Source of the DNA: Ehretia macrophylla
Lineage: Eukaryota > Streptophyta > Magnoliopsida > Boraginales > Ehretiaceae
Assembly: GCA_037974665.1 (NCBI GenBank)
Contig: CM075770.1
Coordinates: 93,058,850-93,122,849 of the forward strand
DNA length: 64,000 bases
Reading direction: 5' to 3'
The notes under the pieces are model-generated. The model saw nothing but the letters and a program-made list of their open reading frames with translations, was not told the origin of the DNA and made no database searches. The number at the start of each line of letters is the position of its first letter. The first letter of the stretch is position 1. A program made the translations under genes and the position numbers. Of the stretch, positions 23,148-35,330 are shown piece after piece.

Positions 23148-24040
23148 GTTGGTCTTAGGCCTAATACATGGTTTTGATAATAACAAATATGGTGCTTTGA
23201 ATGTATCAAGTGTGATTGAGTAAATGAGTTTAATTGGTACATTCACAATTGTGACTCTTGTAGATAAATGATACATATTTGTGAGAGGCTTTTAATTGAC
23301 CGGTGGTATAACTTGCATGAAAAAGGCAATGGTATTGATCTAATGAAGAACGCAAGTATGAACAATTAGATTTATCAAGTGTGTAAATCAAATATGTTCA
23401 TATTATTAAATACACACTTGTTGGCCTTTGTGCATTAAATGTATATATCCTTTAAAGCCAAATTGTATTTAACTATTTTGGTGTGTGTGAATTATCTTGT
23501 ACTAATAATATTGTGAGTCAAAATATGTTGTGATACTTGGTGTTGAAAGAGGAAGATATATTGCAAATAAGATAATGTGATTGATCAAAGAAAAAATGCA
23601 AGATTGAGAAAATGTAAATCAAGTCGGTCATTCAAGACTACAATGATCAAGCTCACCACAAGCTATATCATTGAAGTGTTGAAAAATAAAGAAGTGAAGA
23701 TCTTGAAGATCAACACTTAAAGACTTGAAGATGATGTGGTGATATAAGGCGAAGACGTGAGGACAAAAGAGGTAGCGACTTGAACTTGTTGTTTGCCTTA
23801 GAATTGCATTTGTGTGGCAAAAGCTCTTAATGATCTTTCAAATGGTCTTAATATTTTCTAAAGAGCTTTTTGAGGTCAATTGGAAAAAATATCTTTTGAA
23901 GTATTGTTCTTAAAAAGTCTAAATGTTTGTATCGTCAAAGAATTGAATTTCGTGTGAAAATTAGTTTTAAACTCTTTGATTGTAAAAAATCGTTTTAATC
24001 TTTTTTCAAGACTTTAGAAAAGGTTTTGAGATGTTAATAA
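23148..24040 (+). repeat. SIRE-like Copia LTR fragment, split by the Tat element
   Basis: Before the Tat insertion the sequence read TGTTGGTCTTAGGCC across 13294-13299 and this segment. That is a TG start and a phrase seen in plant SIRE/Maximus LTRs, as is TTTTGATAATAACAAA. The segment is non-coding and rich in GAAGA and CAAG phrases. The far end was not identified. The family call is from memory. Confidence 0.4.
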
Positions 24041-25870
24041 TGGGAAACGTTATATCACATGAATCAAATTCTATAATTACAAGCATGAGGCAGAAACATT
24101 CATGTATGGATCTTTAAAACGAATAAAATATGAAATAGTTACTTGAACATCTAAACAGTTCATAGTTTAATTCTAAAAGCAAATAAAGTTTTCAAAAATA
24201 CCTTTATTGCAAAGGATGATGAAAAGAAAACTTCACTTCTTGCTAGAGAGCTCCACACGCCTGGAAGGCTTCTGCTCATCGACTTTGATCTTCCATTTTA
24301 TCCCAAATCCTCGCTTAAGTGTTGATCAAGTTGTGGAACTTGATTTTGCTAAATTAAACTAAAAGAAAAACTATTCGAGTTTCTTCAATGAGTTGAAGCT
24401 TACTCGTAAGAGAGAGAGAGATCTCAAAGGAGATGGTGCAATTGTAGAGCTTGTGGTAAAGACCTTTATATAGGTGAAAAAATATGCAAGGTAGTTCTAT
24501 CTTAATCAGAATTCAAAGAGGCAAAGGATTAGGAATTTTAATTATTTTTTAATTCTATAATATAATAGAAATCCTTTTACACCTTACGTTCACACTACCT
24601 AGCCACCCCACCTTAGGATTAGGTGCCTAGGACCCTGTACCTAGCCTAGGGACGCGTGCCACGAGTCCTGACTCAGCCATATAGCTCTATTTAATTATTT
24701 AATCCAAAATTCAACTAATAATCAAAATATAAAATTTCTTCCACAAATAGGAAAAATCTATTTACAATTTCTAATTGTCAATGGATTAAATCATCTCTTA
24801 ATTTAGTAATTCTTTATTTTTGGTAAATACACTTATAAGGAAAATGGCTATATCCTTCCGCTGAAAATGACCAAAATATTCTCGCTAGTTTTCTAGCAAT
24901 ATTTTACATTTTAACATTAGTCTATTCCACTAAAAGACTATGGCTGCACTCCAAGATAATTACTGTATAAACAGGAGTTAGTCAATAATATATGACACTC
25001 AGTATTTAGACCAACTAAGTAATAATGACTAAATCACCCTTCTATACTCACTCATAGCCAAGATTGGTTTACCAAGTGTACTATTACCTCTTTGACTATA
25101 TCTTGTTCTCCTTAGGACCTCTAACCCATAATCTAACCATCCTCTGGTAGTTATCCACTTATACATGGGAGCTACCCAAAAGTGTAATAAGCAGTACAAC
25201 AAACTATACTACTATGAATAGATTTAGGATGATCAACCTGGATTATTCTAAGTGAGTAATTATTGTATAAACTCCTTATTACATATGCATGTCCATTCTA
25301 ACCAAGTCCAGATACCCAAACCACAGAGTTGTTGACCCATATATAAGGTCTCACCCATAGTGACTCAAAGTGTAAGAACTTAACTTCACCAGTTCATCCA
25401 CATATGTTCAAGATAAAGAGCATTGCCCTACTTCGAAGCTTATAGGTATAAGTGACCTCTTTCTTTGATAGTAATTATTTAGAGTATCACACCTACAGTG
25501 GCTTATCCAATTCATACACATGCATAAGTGAAGTAAGTCTGAAACTCCATCCATGATCAAGGCAGACCACCCTACTATTAAGAGAACTTATTCACAATAA
25601 CTTTTACCATAGCAGAGTGTCCAGTTCCACTACTTAGTTATGGAAACAATTCTGCTTGGCAAATAACCATGACTTAGATTTTATGTACGTAACCACCACG
25701 TAACAAAGTCAACGCTTGAAGCAAGGACCTTACATACATATTTATGAGTCAACCACATAAGAGAGAAACATGTTCATAAAGTAAGATGACATTTAATTAT
25801 TCATTACAAATATTCAAATACATTGATGACAAAATATTAGTGGTCAGTTGAGTATAACCTATTCCCAACA
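24041..25870 (-). repeat. Copia-type LTR (sense minus)
   Basis: It is homologous over its full length to the solo LTR at 39690-41725: both contain CACTAAAAGACTATGGCTGC and end TTCCCAACA on the plus strand. No 5-bp target duplication was found, so it is probably one end of a deleted element rather than a clean solo LTR. Confidence 0.75.
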
Positions 25871-26199
25871 GACTCCCTGTAATACCCCTATCTCTCACAA
25901 GACCAGAGCCCCGTTCCAAATCCCAAGGACACGAAAAATGAGAAAAAATAGACGAAGTATCCCCTGTTTGTAGGACTAAGCTAGAAACCCTGTAGGCAGA
26001 AGAAATGGTCCACAACCAACAGTACAACATTCCCGAGTCTACAAGGCCATCCGAGCCTTGCTACTACAACAATCTAAACATACAAACATGCATTTCTTAT
26101 TAGTCAATGAAATTCCATGTTATAATACCAATTATCATACCACTCTAATCTTTTCCATTTAATTGATTTAGATATTATACTACAAAAAAATAGGATTTT

Positions 26200-26545
26200 G
26201 CGACGGGCAGTTGTCATCCCGTCACCAATACGGCACAGTTTGATGAAGGGAAAGATTGACGTTAATTTTGTAACAGGATAGTGACAGTATAATGTGAGAC
26301 GGAAAAAACTGTCACTAACAGTGACGGCATATTTTGCCTTCTCCAAAATTGGAGATGGCATACTTCGCCGTCTTTAAAATTGGAGAAGGGAACGCCTCCC
26401 GTCTCCAAAATTGGAGACGATATACTTCGTCGTCTCCAAAATTGAAGACGGGAATGCCTCTCGTCTCCAATTTTGGAGACGGGTTGGTGACGAACAATCA
26501 TTTCCGTCACCATTTTTTGTGACGGAAATTATGGTCCGTCACCAA
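26200..26545. repeat. Left subterminal repeats of the CACTA element
   Basis: Near-palindromic units of the type GTCTCCAAAATTGGAGACGG repeat about five times between 26335 and 26482, flanked by CCGTCACC and GTGACGGA. Such motifs are transposase-binding sites in characterised CACTA elements. Confidence 0.8.
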
Positions 26546-27148
26546 ATTAAAATTTTTGTATACATAAAAAACCTAGAAAAAAAATTCTAAAAATATTATT
26601 AATGATATAACGCTAATAAGGTATAAAAATATAGTTTCTAAAAAATTATTAATAAAAAGTCTAATAATACATAAATAAATTATTTTTTACAAAAATAATT
26701 TAAAAAAAACTGAACAAAAGAAATTTTATTTTATATTTAATATTGTACTATAATTTTTTTGAAATTGTTTAAAAAAAGTTTTAAAATAATTTTTAAAATT
26801 TTTATTTTTTATTATAATTTTTAAAAAAAGTTTTAAAAGAAAATCTGTTAAAAAAAGTTCTAAAAAAAATTTGGAGACAGCCATGTATAGCCCATCTCAA
26901 AATTTTGGTTACGGGCCAACAGGTTCGTCACCAATTTGGGGACGGACCTGCATGGCCCGTCTCTACCAATTTTTTATTTTATTTTTATTTTAAATAAAAT
27001 AAAATAGAGGACTTCAGTCCCATTGGGGCTGATCTAATTTCAAAAACAAAACCCCACCCCCCACGTCCCCTGCAGTCCTCCACCCCACTGCATCTTTGTT
27101 CCCTTAAACCATCTGCATGAAGGCAAAGAAGAAAAAAAGGAGAAGAAA

Positions 27149-27292
27149 ATGGGAGATCACGCAGCAAGAGGAGAAGATTTTGAGAAGAAAGCCGAGAATA
27201 AGCTTCAAAGCTCGGGACTTTTCAGCTCCAAATACGAAGTCGCCGCCAATTTATACGACAAAGCCACCAATTCCTTCAAGCTCGCCAAATTT
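27149..27292 (+). pseudogene. Captured alpha-SNAP first coding exon
   Basis: ATG at 27149 opens a 48-codon frame with motifs [34 protein letters not shown] and NSFKLAK. This is the N-terminal helix pair of plant alpha-SNAP, the NSF adaptor that disassembles SNARE complexes. The exon ends at a GT donor at 27293, as after KLAK in alpha-SNAP genes. About 140 bp upstream resembles a 5' leader (CCCACGTCCCCTGCAGTCC). No stop lies inside the exon. No second alpha-SNAP exon was found, so only the N-terminus is present. A competing ATG at 27117 is in another frame and gives a meaningless peptide. It is a transduplicated fragment inside the CACTA element. Confidence 0.85.
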
Positions 27293-28551
27293 GTATTCAC
27301 ATTTTAATCCCTCACTCTACCCTTCTCACTTAATTGTTTGTTAACTTTTCTTTATTCGATTCAAAAATTAGATTTTAAAAAAATAAAATTAATGCTATTG
27401 CTAGGGTTTTTCTTGATGATAATTCAAAAATTAATTATTGATCAATAATTTGCTGGTGAGCTGTTAATTCTGAATGGAAATTGAGTGATCGTGATTCAAG
27501 TAGCGTCTTTGTGTCGTTAATCGATTGATACCTTGTCGGTTTTGAGAGATTTGGATCGTTTGGTTCAGCTCCAATTTACAGTTGTTGACTCTACAAAAGG
27601 TATTACGATGTTTCTATATATATGCATATATTAGTTTGAAAAAAAAATTATGTTAATGAGATTAATTTATTTGTTTAATGATTTTTTTTGTTGATATTTA
27701 TTATGTTACTGAGATTAATTTATATTTTTAATGATTCTTTTGTGTTGATATTTTTGTTTCTTAATTATATTATATGTCCCTTTGTTTTTCTAATCACTGT
27801 TATTAGCACTATTGTACACTCGAGATAAGCTAACTCTCCAAAAAATTTGCCTTCCTCTGCTTCTTCTTTTATTAAAATTTAGTATATGATAATGTGATGG
27901 CAGAAGATAGGAAACCCAGGGAAGTGGAGAAACCTAATGTGAATGAAAAAATTATACTTTATGATTGATTCTTGTTGAGATTGATTTATTTGAACCACGT
28001 ATTGCTTTGATGTGCAGAGATATAATTACTATGAGTCTTATATCTTTTAAGTAGGGAATATTTTCTAAATCATGCGTTGCATCCTTATGTGTTTGGTTGT
28101 GATTTTTTTATTTGGTTTTAATTTAGTAAGAAATAAATGTTTCCTCTAGAAGAAAAATCATAAAACAAGAGCATGTTGGTACACAAATGAGTGGATCATA
28201 TTTTAAACACCCAAAAAGAAGAGAACAATAAGATCTGTTTATTGTCATCTTTGTTTTTTTGGGTACTGATGCATGTTGTTATCAAGCTTCAAATGTTTTT
28301 ACCATAATATTCTTGTTCCCTCAACCTTTACTACACTTCTGAATTTCAACCAAAGTGTTCAGATATGAAGTCGGCTAGCATAATAAAGTAGTAGGTCATT
28401 TTTATGGTCTATTTTGTGTGTTGTTGGATTGATACTTAGGGAGGTTAATTAATTCTCCTAATTCTGTATCCTTCTTGGGCTAGCTAATTTGAGATGGCAG
28501 ATTTCAGTTCTATATTATCATTATGCTTCATGTGTTATAATCTAGTTTCAG

Positions 28552-28663
28552 ATGCTGGCAAGTCCACAACTAAAGGGAAAATATTATTCCTTAGTGGTCA
28601 AGTTGATGATTGGACAATCCAAAAGTAAGAAAAAGAAGCCAAGGATAAAAGTAGAGAAAGCTG
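28552..28663 (+). pseudogene. Captured eRF3 exon (GTPase P-loop)
   Basis: Translation gives DAGKSTTKGKILFLSGQVDD, then WTIQK and EKEAKDKSRESW. This matches the GTP-binding domain of translation release factor eRF3 (GHVDAGKST P-loop region) and includes the P-loop end DAGKST. Borders look like a real exon: acceptor GTTTCAG before, donor GTGAGTC after. One in-frame TAA at 28626-28628 replaces the family tyrosine, and K replaces G after DAGKSTT, so the copy has drifted. Other eRF3 exons were not found. It has the same strand as the alpha-SNAP piece about 1.3 kb upstream. Confidence 0.85.
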
Positions 28664-29360
28664 GTGAGTCATTTGTGTTCTAATCTTAGGTCAAAACATT
28701 CTACTTATGATTCAGTATGATGTCTCTATTGTGTACAAAAAGGTTGTACCTTTTGCATAAATGATCTAAATGAGCATCCTTTTCTCCCCCAAATTTTTTG
28801 TTTACTTCAAGAATAAAAATACTTTTGTGAGTCCTGTACAAAAATTTAGATAATTCTTTTCTTATTTCCTTGTAATGTGATTCATCTTTTGTCTCATTTG
28901 ACTTGCTCTGCAATGTAAGTGGCATGGTGGATTGGAAGATGTGGTCGCTTGACTAGATATGAAAATTTACTTTGGATTTCTTCAATTGTTTCGTCGTGGA
29001 TTAGAGCATGTAGTTGTATGCATATAGTCCCCTGTCCTATTGTTTTATTGAAGTTACTAGCTTCAGATAGTTGCAACGAAAATGGTGACTGTCCCATAAG
29101 ATTTAAGAGGCCACATAAATTATTAGGACAACTGCTTGTTAGACATAATTTTGAAAATTGTTTTTGGTGATTTATTTCTTGAGAGTTGTTACATTGCTAT
29201 TCATTTATTATGAATTGTCTGATATAAAAAATTGGTTTAGCCTTCTTTGAAGTGGTATTTGGTGTGGTTAGCGGAGATGCGGTGAAGTTCTTATAGAATT
29301 CTTTGTGAATATAAGCCTTTACTACCTCTTATTTGAAGTCCACTTTGGAATTTTTCTTGT

Positions 29361-29570
29361 GAGTATTGGTGGGGAAACGTTGTGATAACTAAGCCTATTT
29401 ACATTGCTGACACAGTTGGAAGACAGTTTTGTTTGAAATGATAGACATCAAAGTTGATGTTCTATTCTGATTAGAATTGTTTATTGTCAGTATTTGTGGG
29501 GAACCTTGTAATAATTAAGCCTAGTTAAGTTGCTGAAACAGTTCGGAGGATGGTTGTGTTTGTAATGATA
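29361..29570. repeat. Diverged direct duplication inside the CACTA element
   Basis: Copies with GTGGGGAA, AACTAAGCCTA and TTGTTTGAAATGATA (29361-29444) and GTGGGGAA, AATTAAGCCTA and TTGTGTTTGTAATGATA (29487-29570) are 126 bp apart. Confidence 0.7.
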
Positions 29571-29714
29571 ATCTTGTGACTCAATTTGCTATGTTGTTCC
29601 TGCTTCTATATAGAAAGTACACATACTTTGCTTCAATTCCTTCTCTGATGTTGAAATTTCTGTATTTCTATAAGAGGTGAGTTTTGGGAAGAGAGAGAAG
29701 ATAAACTATTGCAT

Positions 29715-30100
29715 GCAATTTTGGCGAGGGCTTGGCGACAGCTGTTTTGGTGACAGCATAGGGACGGGTGAAGTTGGCAAGGGCATGGTAATGGGAAATA
29801 TTAATGATGGCATGGTGACGGGAATTATTTGTGACGGCATGGTGACGGGAAATTTTTATGACGGCATGGTGACAAGATAAATTGGCGAGGGCTTAGTGAG
29901 GGGAAACATAGGCGAGGGCTCAGTGATGACAATCATTGGTGATGGATTGGTGACGAGCCATCGCAATACAGCGACAGATTGGTGATTGATAGGATTTTGG
30001 TGACCACCTCGTATTTGACAGACGTTTTCCCTCACTGTACTATCGCAAAGTCGAAATTGGCGATGGCACAGTGAGGGGAGCCATCCGTCGCAGAATTAAA
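29715..30100. repeat. Right subterminal repeats of the CACTA element
   Basis: Units such as GGCATGGTGACGGGAA and GGCGAGGGCTTGGTGA repeat at roughly 30-bp spacing. They differ from the left array but share the GTGACGG core. Confidence 0.8.
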
Positions 30101-30972
30101 TTTTTTTTGTAATGTTAAGTTACCAACCAACCTTAGCTTAACTTTACCCAAGCATGCACGTTAACTAAGCAATACAGTAAAACATTAAAGTTATTACAGG
30201 CCAACAACCTTACAGAACTTAATTTACAATCCTCCTCTACACCATACAATTACATGAGGATCTCTAAGGTCACAAAATAGATTACAAGCCAACTTTACAA
30301 ATTACTTTACATATATTCACATATATCAACCCACTAAAGCTAACACATCCAGACAAGAAGATTCTTGAGCCTTCTTCTTCTCAACTTCTGAAAGTATTGA
30401 ACCTGAAATGGTTAAGAAGAGGGAGTGAGCAAACACAATTGCTCAGTGAGGGAGGGAGAATAGATATCCGGGGAGTTAAATGTTTTCGTGCAATGCATAT
30501 AAGGCATAAAATCCATAATCAAGATAAATTACTCATTTGATACAATAAAGTTAGATAACCTAAACTTGGAAACTATAACTAGATGACAAGCTACATACAA
30601 CTATAAAAGATATACAATGAAATCACGAAGAGTCATATAAACACAATTAACAATGCGAGACCAATATACAAATAACAACTAAGCAATACACTTTAAGGAA
30701 GGAAAACAACACATCAAGACAAATATACAATATAACTATGAGAATGCAATATCAATACAAGGCAATATGCGAGTATACGAATCTGGACAACCCATATAAG
30801 GAATACAATCAAAGGTAACTCTCCATGGACTAAGGGCCCTAGCGAGAGTTACACTATAGATAACCACATAATAATGACAGCAATTAAAGCTAATAACTCA
30901 AATAACACTCAGTCAAGCTTGACTCAATTAGGAGTTAAATTCCGGCACATTCAGGAGTTATAGTCTTAGAAG

Positions 30973-32782
30973 TGTTAGGAAACTCTTAAAATATGTTTAT
31001 GGCGTGGTTTGGCTAATCGAATTAGATAGCTGTAGTTCAAATCACCTAAAGGGCTTTTCGGTATTTTTGGGCTAACATGATTGAAAGTGTGATTTCGTGA
31101 CATTTAGTTGCATCATAAAGTGGCTATATGAGATTAGTAAAGTTAGATTTGCAATTTGCTATCTTGTGTGAAGTTTAGAACCTAACTACTAAGTATTTGG
31201 AAAGTGTTTAATTGGATTTTACGTGAATTAGATAAGCTTGTTGTATGATTAGCTATTAAATTGCTATAGTTGCCATATTTGATTGTTAATTAAGTAAACT
31301 ATAAAGTTAGCTCATCTAGTTAGATAATTATTGATTGTTGTAGTTAAGAATAACTGAAATTTATAGCTTATAATCTTAATTTAATGATATTTTGATACTT
31401 CTAATGCCTTCTAGGCTATCTAATGATGTGGTAGGGGAAACTTTCTTGTTTAATTGCATGTGGAATATGAGCTTGTGTGTATAAATGAATTGAAGAAGAA
31501 AATAAATAGTAACTTAATTAAAAAAAATGCGAAATTGTTGTTTATTGTGTTTTAGTGCTAATAAGAGTGTCATTTTAACATGACTTGTAATCTAAAGTAG
31601 TTAGTGCGTGTTAAATGATCTTAAAGCATGAAAGTAATTGGTTAGTTGATCTTCGTTAATGTTTAAAGGTAACTGTTTAATTGATTGGTTAGTTAGAGTT
31701 CTTCTTTCATTTAATTGAGTTAAGTATGTTATCTAGTTCATATACATATTGATGGAATAATAAAGTGTTGAATACCTTGTAAATGTGTATAACTACTTGT
31801 TATCTATTGAATGGAATAAGTTATACTTCATGCTTGTAAATACTTATTAGATGCTATGAAATACCTATAAGTTATAAATGTCATGCAAAATAAGAAATGT
31901 TATAATTGTATGGTCAAGCTAAGGTGCATGTTGAGCTAATGCAAGGAGAATTAGAGTACATGTAAGCTATTTTCTTGCATGTTTGGCTTAATCGAAGGCG
32001 AGGGAGTCTCCATCTCTTTTGTGCATTTTAGCTTATTTTATTGCTTTTGATTGTATGATTTAGTTTGATTGACAAAGTTTGTATGCAATTGTTACTTGCT
32101 ATATCGTGATTGGGGACAACCTACTTTGTTGTCCCTCATTTATGTGTTGTTGCATTATATTGCCATCTTGTGATTTCTTGTGTTTATTTGAGATTATCTC
32201 GTATTATCTCGTGAATTCTCGAATTTGTATCGGGTTGCGCAACATTTTCAGACATGGTAGTATCGAGAAACTCGTGGCAGTATCGGGTTATCGGTTTAGC
32301 TCGGCTACCATGGTGCCTATTCCTTTTTCTCGCTGATGTATACTCCCTTACCCTAGAGGCATAGTTCACCTCGTTAGGGCATACGGACCTATCTCGGGAG
32401 AATGGGTCGTAGGATCGGGGTACATCCGGAGTACTCCATTGGAGGAATAAGGTGTTTGCCAGCATATGTCATCGAAGATCATGGTTCGTGATTTTACATT
32501 GAAGACAAAGAAAATGAATTGTATCCTTTTTAAATGTGTTCAATGTTTATTCGGATGGCCTTGTATTTGAAGAGTGGAATGAATGATGTATAGTATGTGA
32601 TTGTGGCAAATTGAAGTTTGGGGGTCGAGGTGAGGGTTGGATGGTTTGTTTGTGACTTAGTCTTCTATTTACGGGTAACCAGTTAGTCCTAAAAATAAGG
32701 GAAACTCCGTCTATTTTTTCTCATTTTTCGTGACTTCAGGTTAGATCGGGGCTCCGGTCTCGTGAGAGATCGGGGTGTTACA
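30973..32782 (+). repeat. Gypsy LTR fragment, sense plus, inverted relative to 25878-30972
   Basis: It ends ATCGGGGTGTTACA. Its reverse complement begins with nearly the same 100 bases as the LTR at 25878, including GAAAAATGAGAAAAAATAGAC. It also carries the homolog of CAACCTACTTTGTTGTCC found in other LTRs. The right neighbour is integrase sequence, not a primer site. The left border is tentative, at TGTTAGGAAACTC. Confidence 0.65.
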
Positions 32783-32789
32783 AGAGTCC

Positions 32790-33300
32790 CGTGCAGTCTC
32801 ACAATGTTCTCAATGCACAACTCAACTAATTTGTCAAGGTTGTCTGTTTTCTTCATAGCAATGAAATGAGAAGTTTTGGTCAGCCTATCTATAACAACCT
32901 ACACGGAATCATTACCTCTCAGAGTTCTCGGCAAATCAGTCACGAAGTCCATAGTAATATGATCCTATTTCCATTCAGGAATGGCCAATGGTTGCAATAA
33001 CCCTGCAGGTCTCTGATGTTCAGCTTTAACTTTCTAACAAGTCAGACACTTAGCCACATAGTCAGCTATTTCTCTTTTCATATTGTTCCACTAGAAATTC
33101 TACTTCAAATCCCTGTACATCTTAATATTACCTAGGTGGATTGTATACTTTGAGATGTGTGCCTCTGCAAGTATTTCATTCTTTAGTACTGTATCACCAG
33201 GAATGCAAATTCTACTTTTATACCTAAAAATGCCATCATCATGAAGTTTAAAGTCTGACTCTCCCGCTTTTGACTTTTCTTGGATTTTAAACAATTAAGG
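32790..33300 (-). pseudogene. Integrase start of the chromovirus-like element
   Basis: The minus strand shows the pre-integrase zinc segment DTVLKNEILAEAHISKYTIH and the core phrase VIDRLTKTSHFIAMKKT. The remainder of the domain is missing. Confidence 0.85.
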
Positions 33301-33399
33301 ATCAGTCTACTGTGCTTTTCTGATTCTGGGTAACAACAAGGATTGAATTTGCAAATTGCAACCCGAATGCCCTGATTCAGAAGTTTCTGGTTTCCACAA

Positions 33400-34780
33400 G
33401 CATAATTCTTCCATAAACTCCCAATTCTTGATAATCAAGTTGGCAACTGTTGTCTTCCGGCTTAAAGCATCTGCAACAATATTAGTTTTGCCTAACAAAT
33501 AGCTAATAGTACAATTATAATCATTCAACAGTTCTAACCAACGCCTCTGCCTCATGTTTAAATCTTTCTGTGAAAACAGATATTTGAAACTTTTGTGATT
33601 AGTGAAAATTTTAAACTTATTACCCTACAAATAATATCGTCATTTCTTTAAAGCAAAGACAATAGCAGCTAACTCAAGGTCATAAGTAGGATAATTAAGC
33701 TCATAGGGTTTCAATTTTCTCGAGGCATAAGCTATCACCTTACCATTTTGCATCAATACACAACCTAAGCCCTCCTTAGAAGCGTCATTGTAAATCATAA
33801 AGTTATTCGTCCCTTCAGGCAATGCAAGAATAGGAGCAGTGGTTAATCTTTTCTTCAATTCGTGAAAACTGGCCACACATTTATCATTCCAGTCAAACAC
33901 TGTTTTCTTCTGAGTGAGCTGAGTCAAAGGTCTTGTAATCTTTGAAAAATCATTGACGAGCCTCCTGTAGTAGCCAGCTAATCCCATAAAACTGCGAATC
34001 TCTGTAACAGTCTCAGGCATTTTCGACGCCAATACCACTTCTACCTTTGCTGGATCAACATAAATTTCTTCCTGAGATATTATATGCCTTAACAAAGCAA
34101 CTTGCCTCAGCCAAAACTCGCATTTACAAAATTTAGCAAACAACTTATGTTCCTGCAAGGTCTGCAATACAATTCTCAAATGTTGCTCGTGCTCAGCCTC
34201 AGATTTTGAATATACCAGTATATAATTAATAAATATTACAACAAACTAGTCTAGATACGGCCGAAACACTCTTTGCATCAAATCCATGAAAGCGGCGGGA
34301 ACATTAGTTAACCCGAATGACAATACCACAAATTCGTAATGACCATACCTGGTTCGGAAGGCTGTTTAGGCACATCATCCTTTTTGATTCTCAGTTGGTA
34401 ATAACCCTGCCTCAGGTCAAACTTGGAATACTGTAGCACCCTGTAGCTGATCAAACAATTCTTCAATCAAAGGTAAGGGATATTTATTCTTTACGGTTAC
34501 CTGATTGAAACCCCGATAATCAATGCACAGTCGAAAGAAGCCATCTTTCATTTTCACAAACAACATAGGTGCACCCCACAATGAAGAACTAAGTTGTATA
34601 AAACCTTTTTCAAGCAAGCCCTGCAACTGCACTTTCAACTCCTGTAATTCAGGGAAAACTATCCTATATGGAGTTCTAGAAATAGGGGAAGTCCCTGGCA
34701 ACAAATCAATTACAAACTCTATCTCATTATCAGGTGGCAACCCAGGCAATTCTTCAGGAAATACTCTCGGATACTCTTTC
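33400..34780 (-). pseudogene. Reverse transcriptase and RNase H region
   Basis: The reverse transcriptase has [20 protein letters not shown], then [20 protein letters not shown], then YYRRLVNDFSKITRPLTQLT. RNase H has [20 protein letters not shown] and LNYPTYDLELAAIVFALKK. Order and motifs are standard Gypsy. Confidence 0.92.
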
Positions 34781-34949
34781 ACAACAGTACCTCATTCAAT
34801 TTTAACTTATCCCCATGTTGATTAATCAAATATGCCAAATATGCCTCGCAACCCTTACCCAACAGTTTAGTTGCTTTAATGGAAGAAATTAAACGAGTAC
34901 CGGTAGATTTACGGCTTCTAACAATTTCAATTACAGGTTGATCAGGCAT

Positions 34950-35330
34950 TTCTAATTTTATAATTTTCTTTCTACTATCCAAATAAGCGTAGTGCTTTCC
35001 CAACCAATCCATCCCCAGAATGATTTCAAAGTCTCGGAAGGGTAAGATAATCAAATCAACAAGAAACGTGCGTCCCTCAATACAAATATCACATGATTTG
35101 CATACAGACTCCGTAACAAATTTTGTGCCCATAGAAGTTCCTACTTCAATCTTATATGGCAATTTATCAACTTTTAAAGCAACAGATTGTGCACACATAG
35201 GAGTGATAAAGGAATGCGTAGCCCCGATATCAATCAAAATTGTAACTAACTGATTATTAAGAAGAAATGTACCTTCAACCACTGTAGTCATGTTAGGAAG
35301 CTCTTCCTGATCTAAAGCAAACACTCGAGC
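34950..35330 (-). pseudogene. Protease region
   Basis: The retropepsin motif ILIDIGATHSFI is followed by IILPFRDFEIILGMDWLGKH on the minus strand, typical of plant chromovirus proteases. Confidence 0.9.

Larger units (their letters stand above)
26178..30114 (+). mobile_element. Non-autonomous CACTA (En/Spm) transposon carrying host gene fragments
   Basis: The left end reads TACTACAAAAAAATAGG and then TTGCGACGGG. The inverted right end reads CATTACAAAAAAAATTT and then CTGCGACGG. These are aged CACTA termini with the GCGACGG subterminal motif. TTA at 26175-26177 and 30115-30117 is a perfect 3-bp target duplication, as CACTA makes. Subterminal repeat arrays lie at both ends. No transposase was recognised, so it depends on a partner in trans. 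Inside are an alpha-SNAP first exon and an eRF3 exon, both on the plus strand. It sits in an older Gypsy LTR. Confidence 0.88.
25878..30972 (-). repeat. Gypsy LTR fragment (sense minus), interrupted by a CACTA transposon
   Basis: It begins TGTAATACCCCTATCTCTCAC on the plus strand. The same family occurs inverted, ending at 32782. After removal of the transposon at 26178-30114 the LTR order continues as in other copies: ATCATACCACTCTAA, then CAAGCATGCAC, then GAGCAAACACAATTGCTCAG. The right border, near 30970, is uncertain. Confidence 0.7.

Noticed and set aside
27117-27344. A 75-codon lysine-rich frame starting at 27117
   Set aside because: It is in another frame from the alpha-SNAP exon that starts at 27149 and shows no family similarity. 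It also runs through the splice donor.
28701-29170. Overlapping frames on both strands inside the CACTA element
   Set aside because: No family was recognised on either strand. Similar-sized frames on both strands suggest chance.
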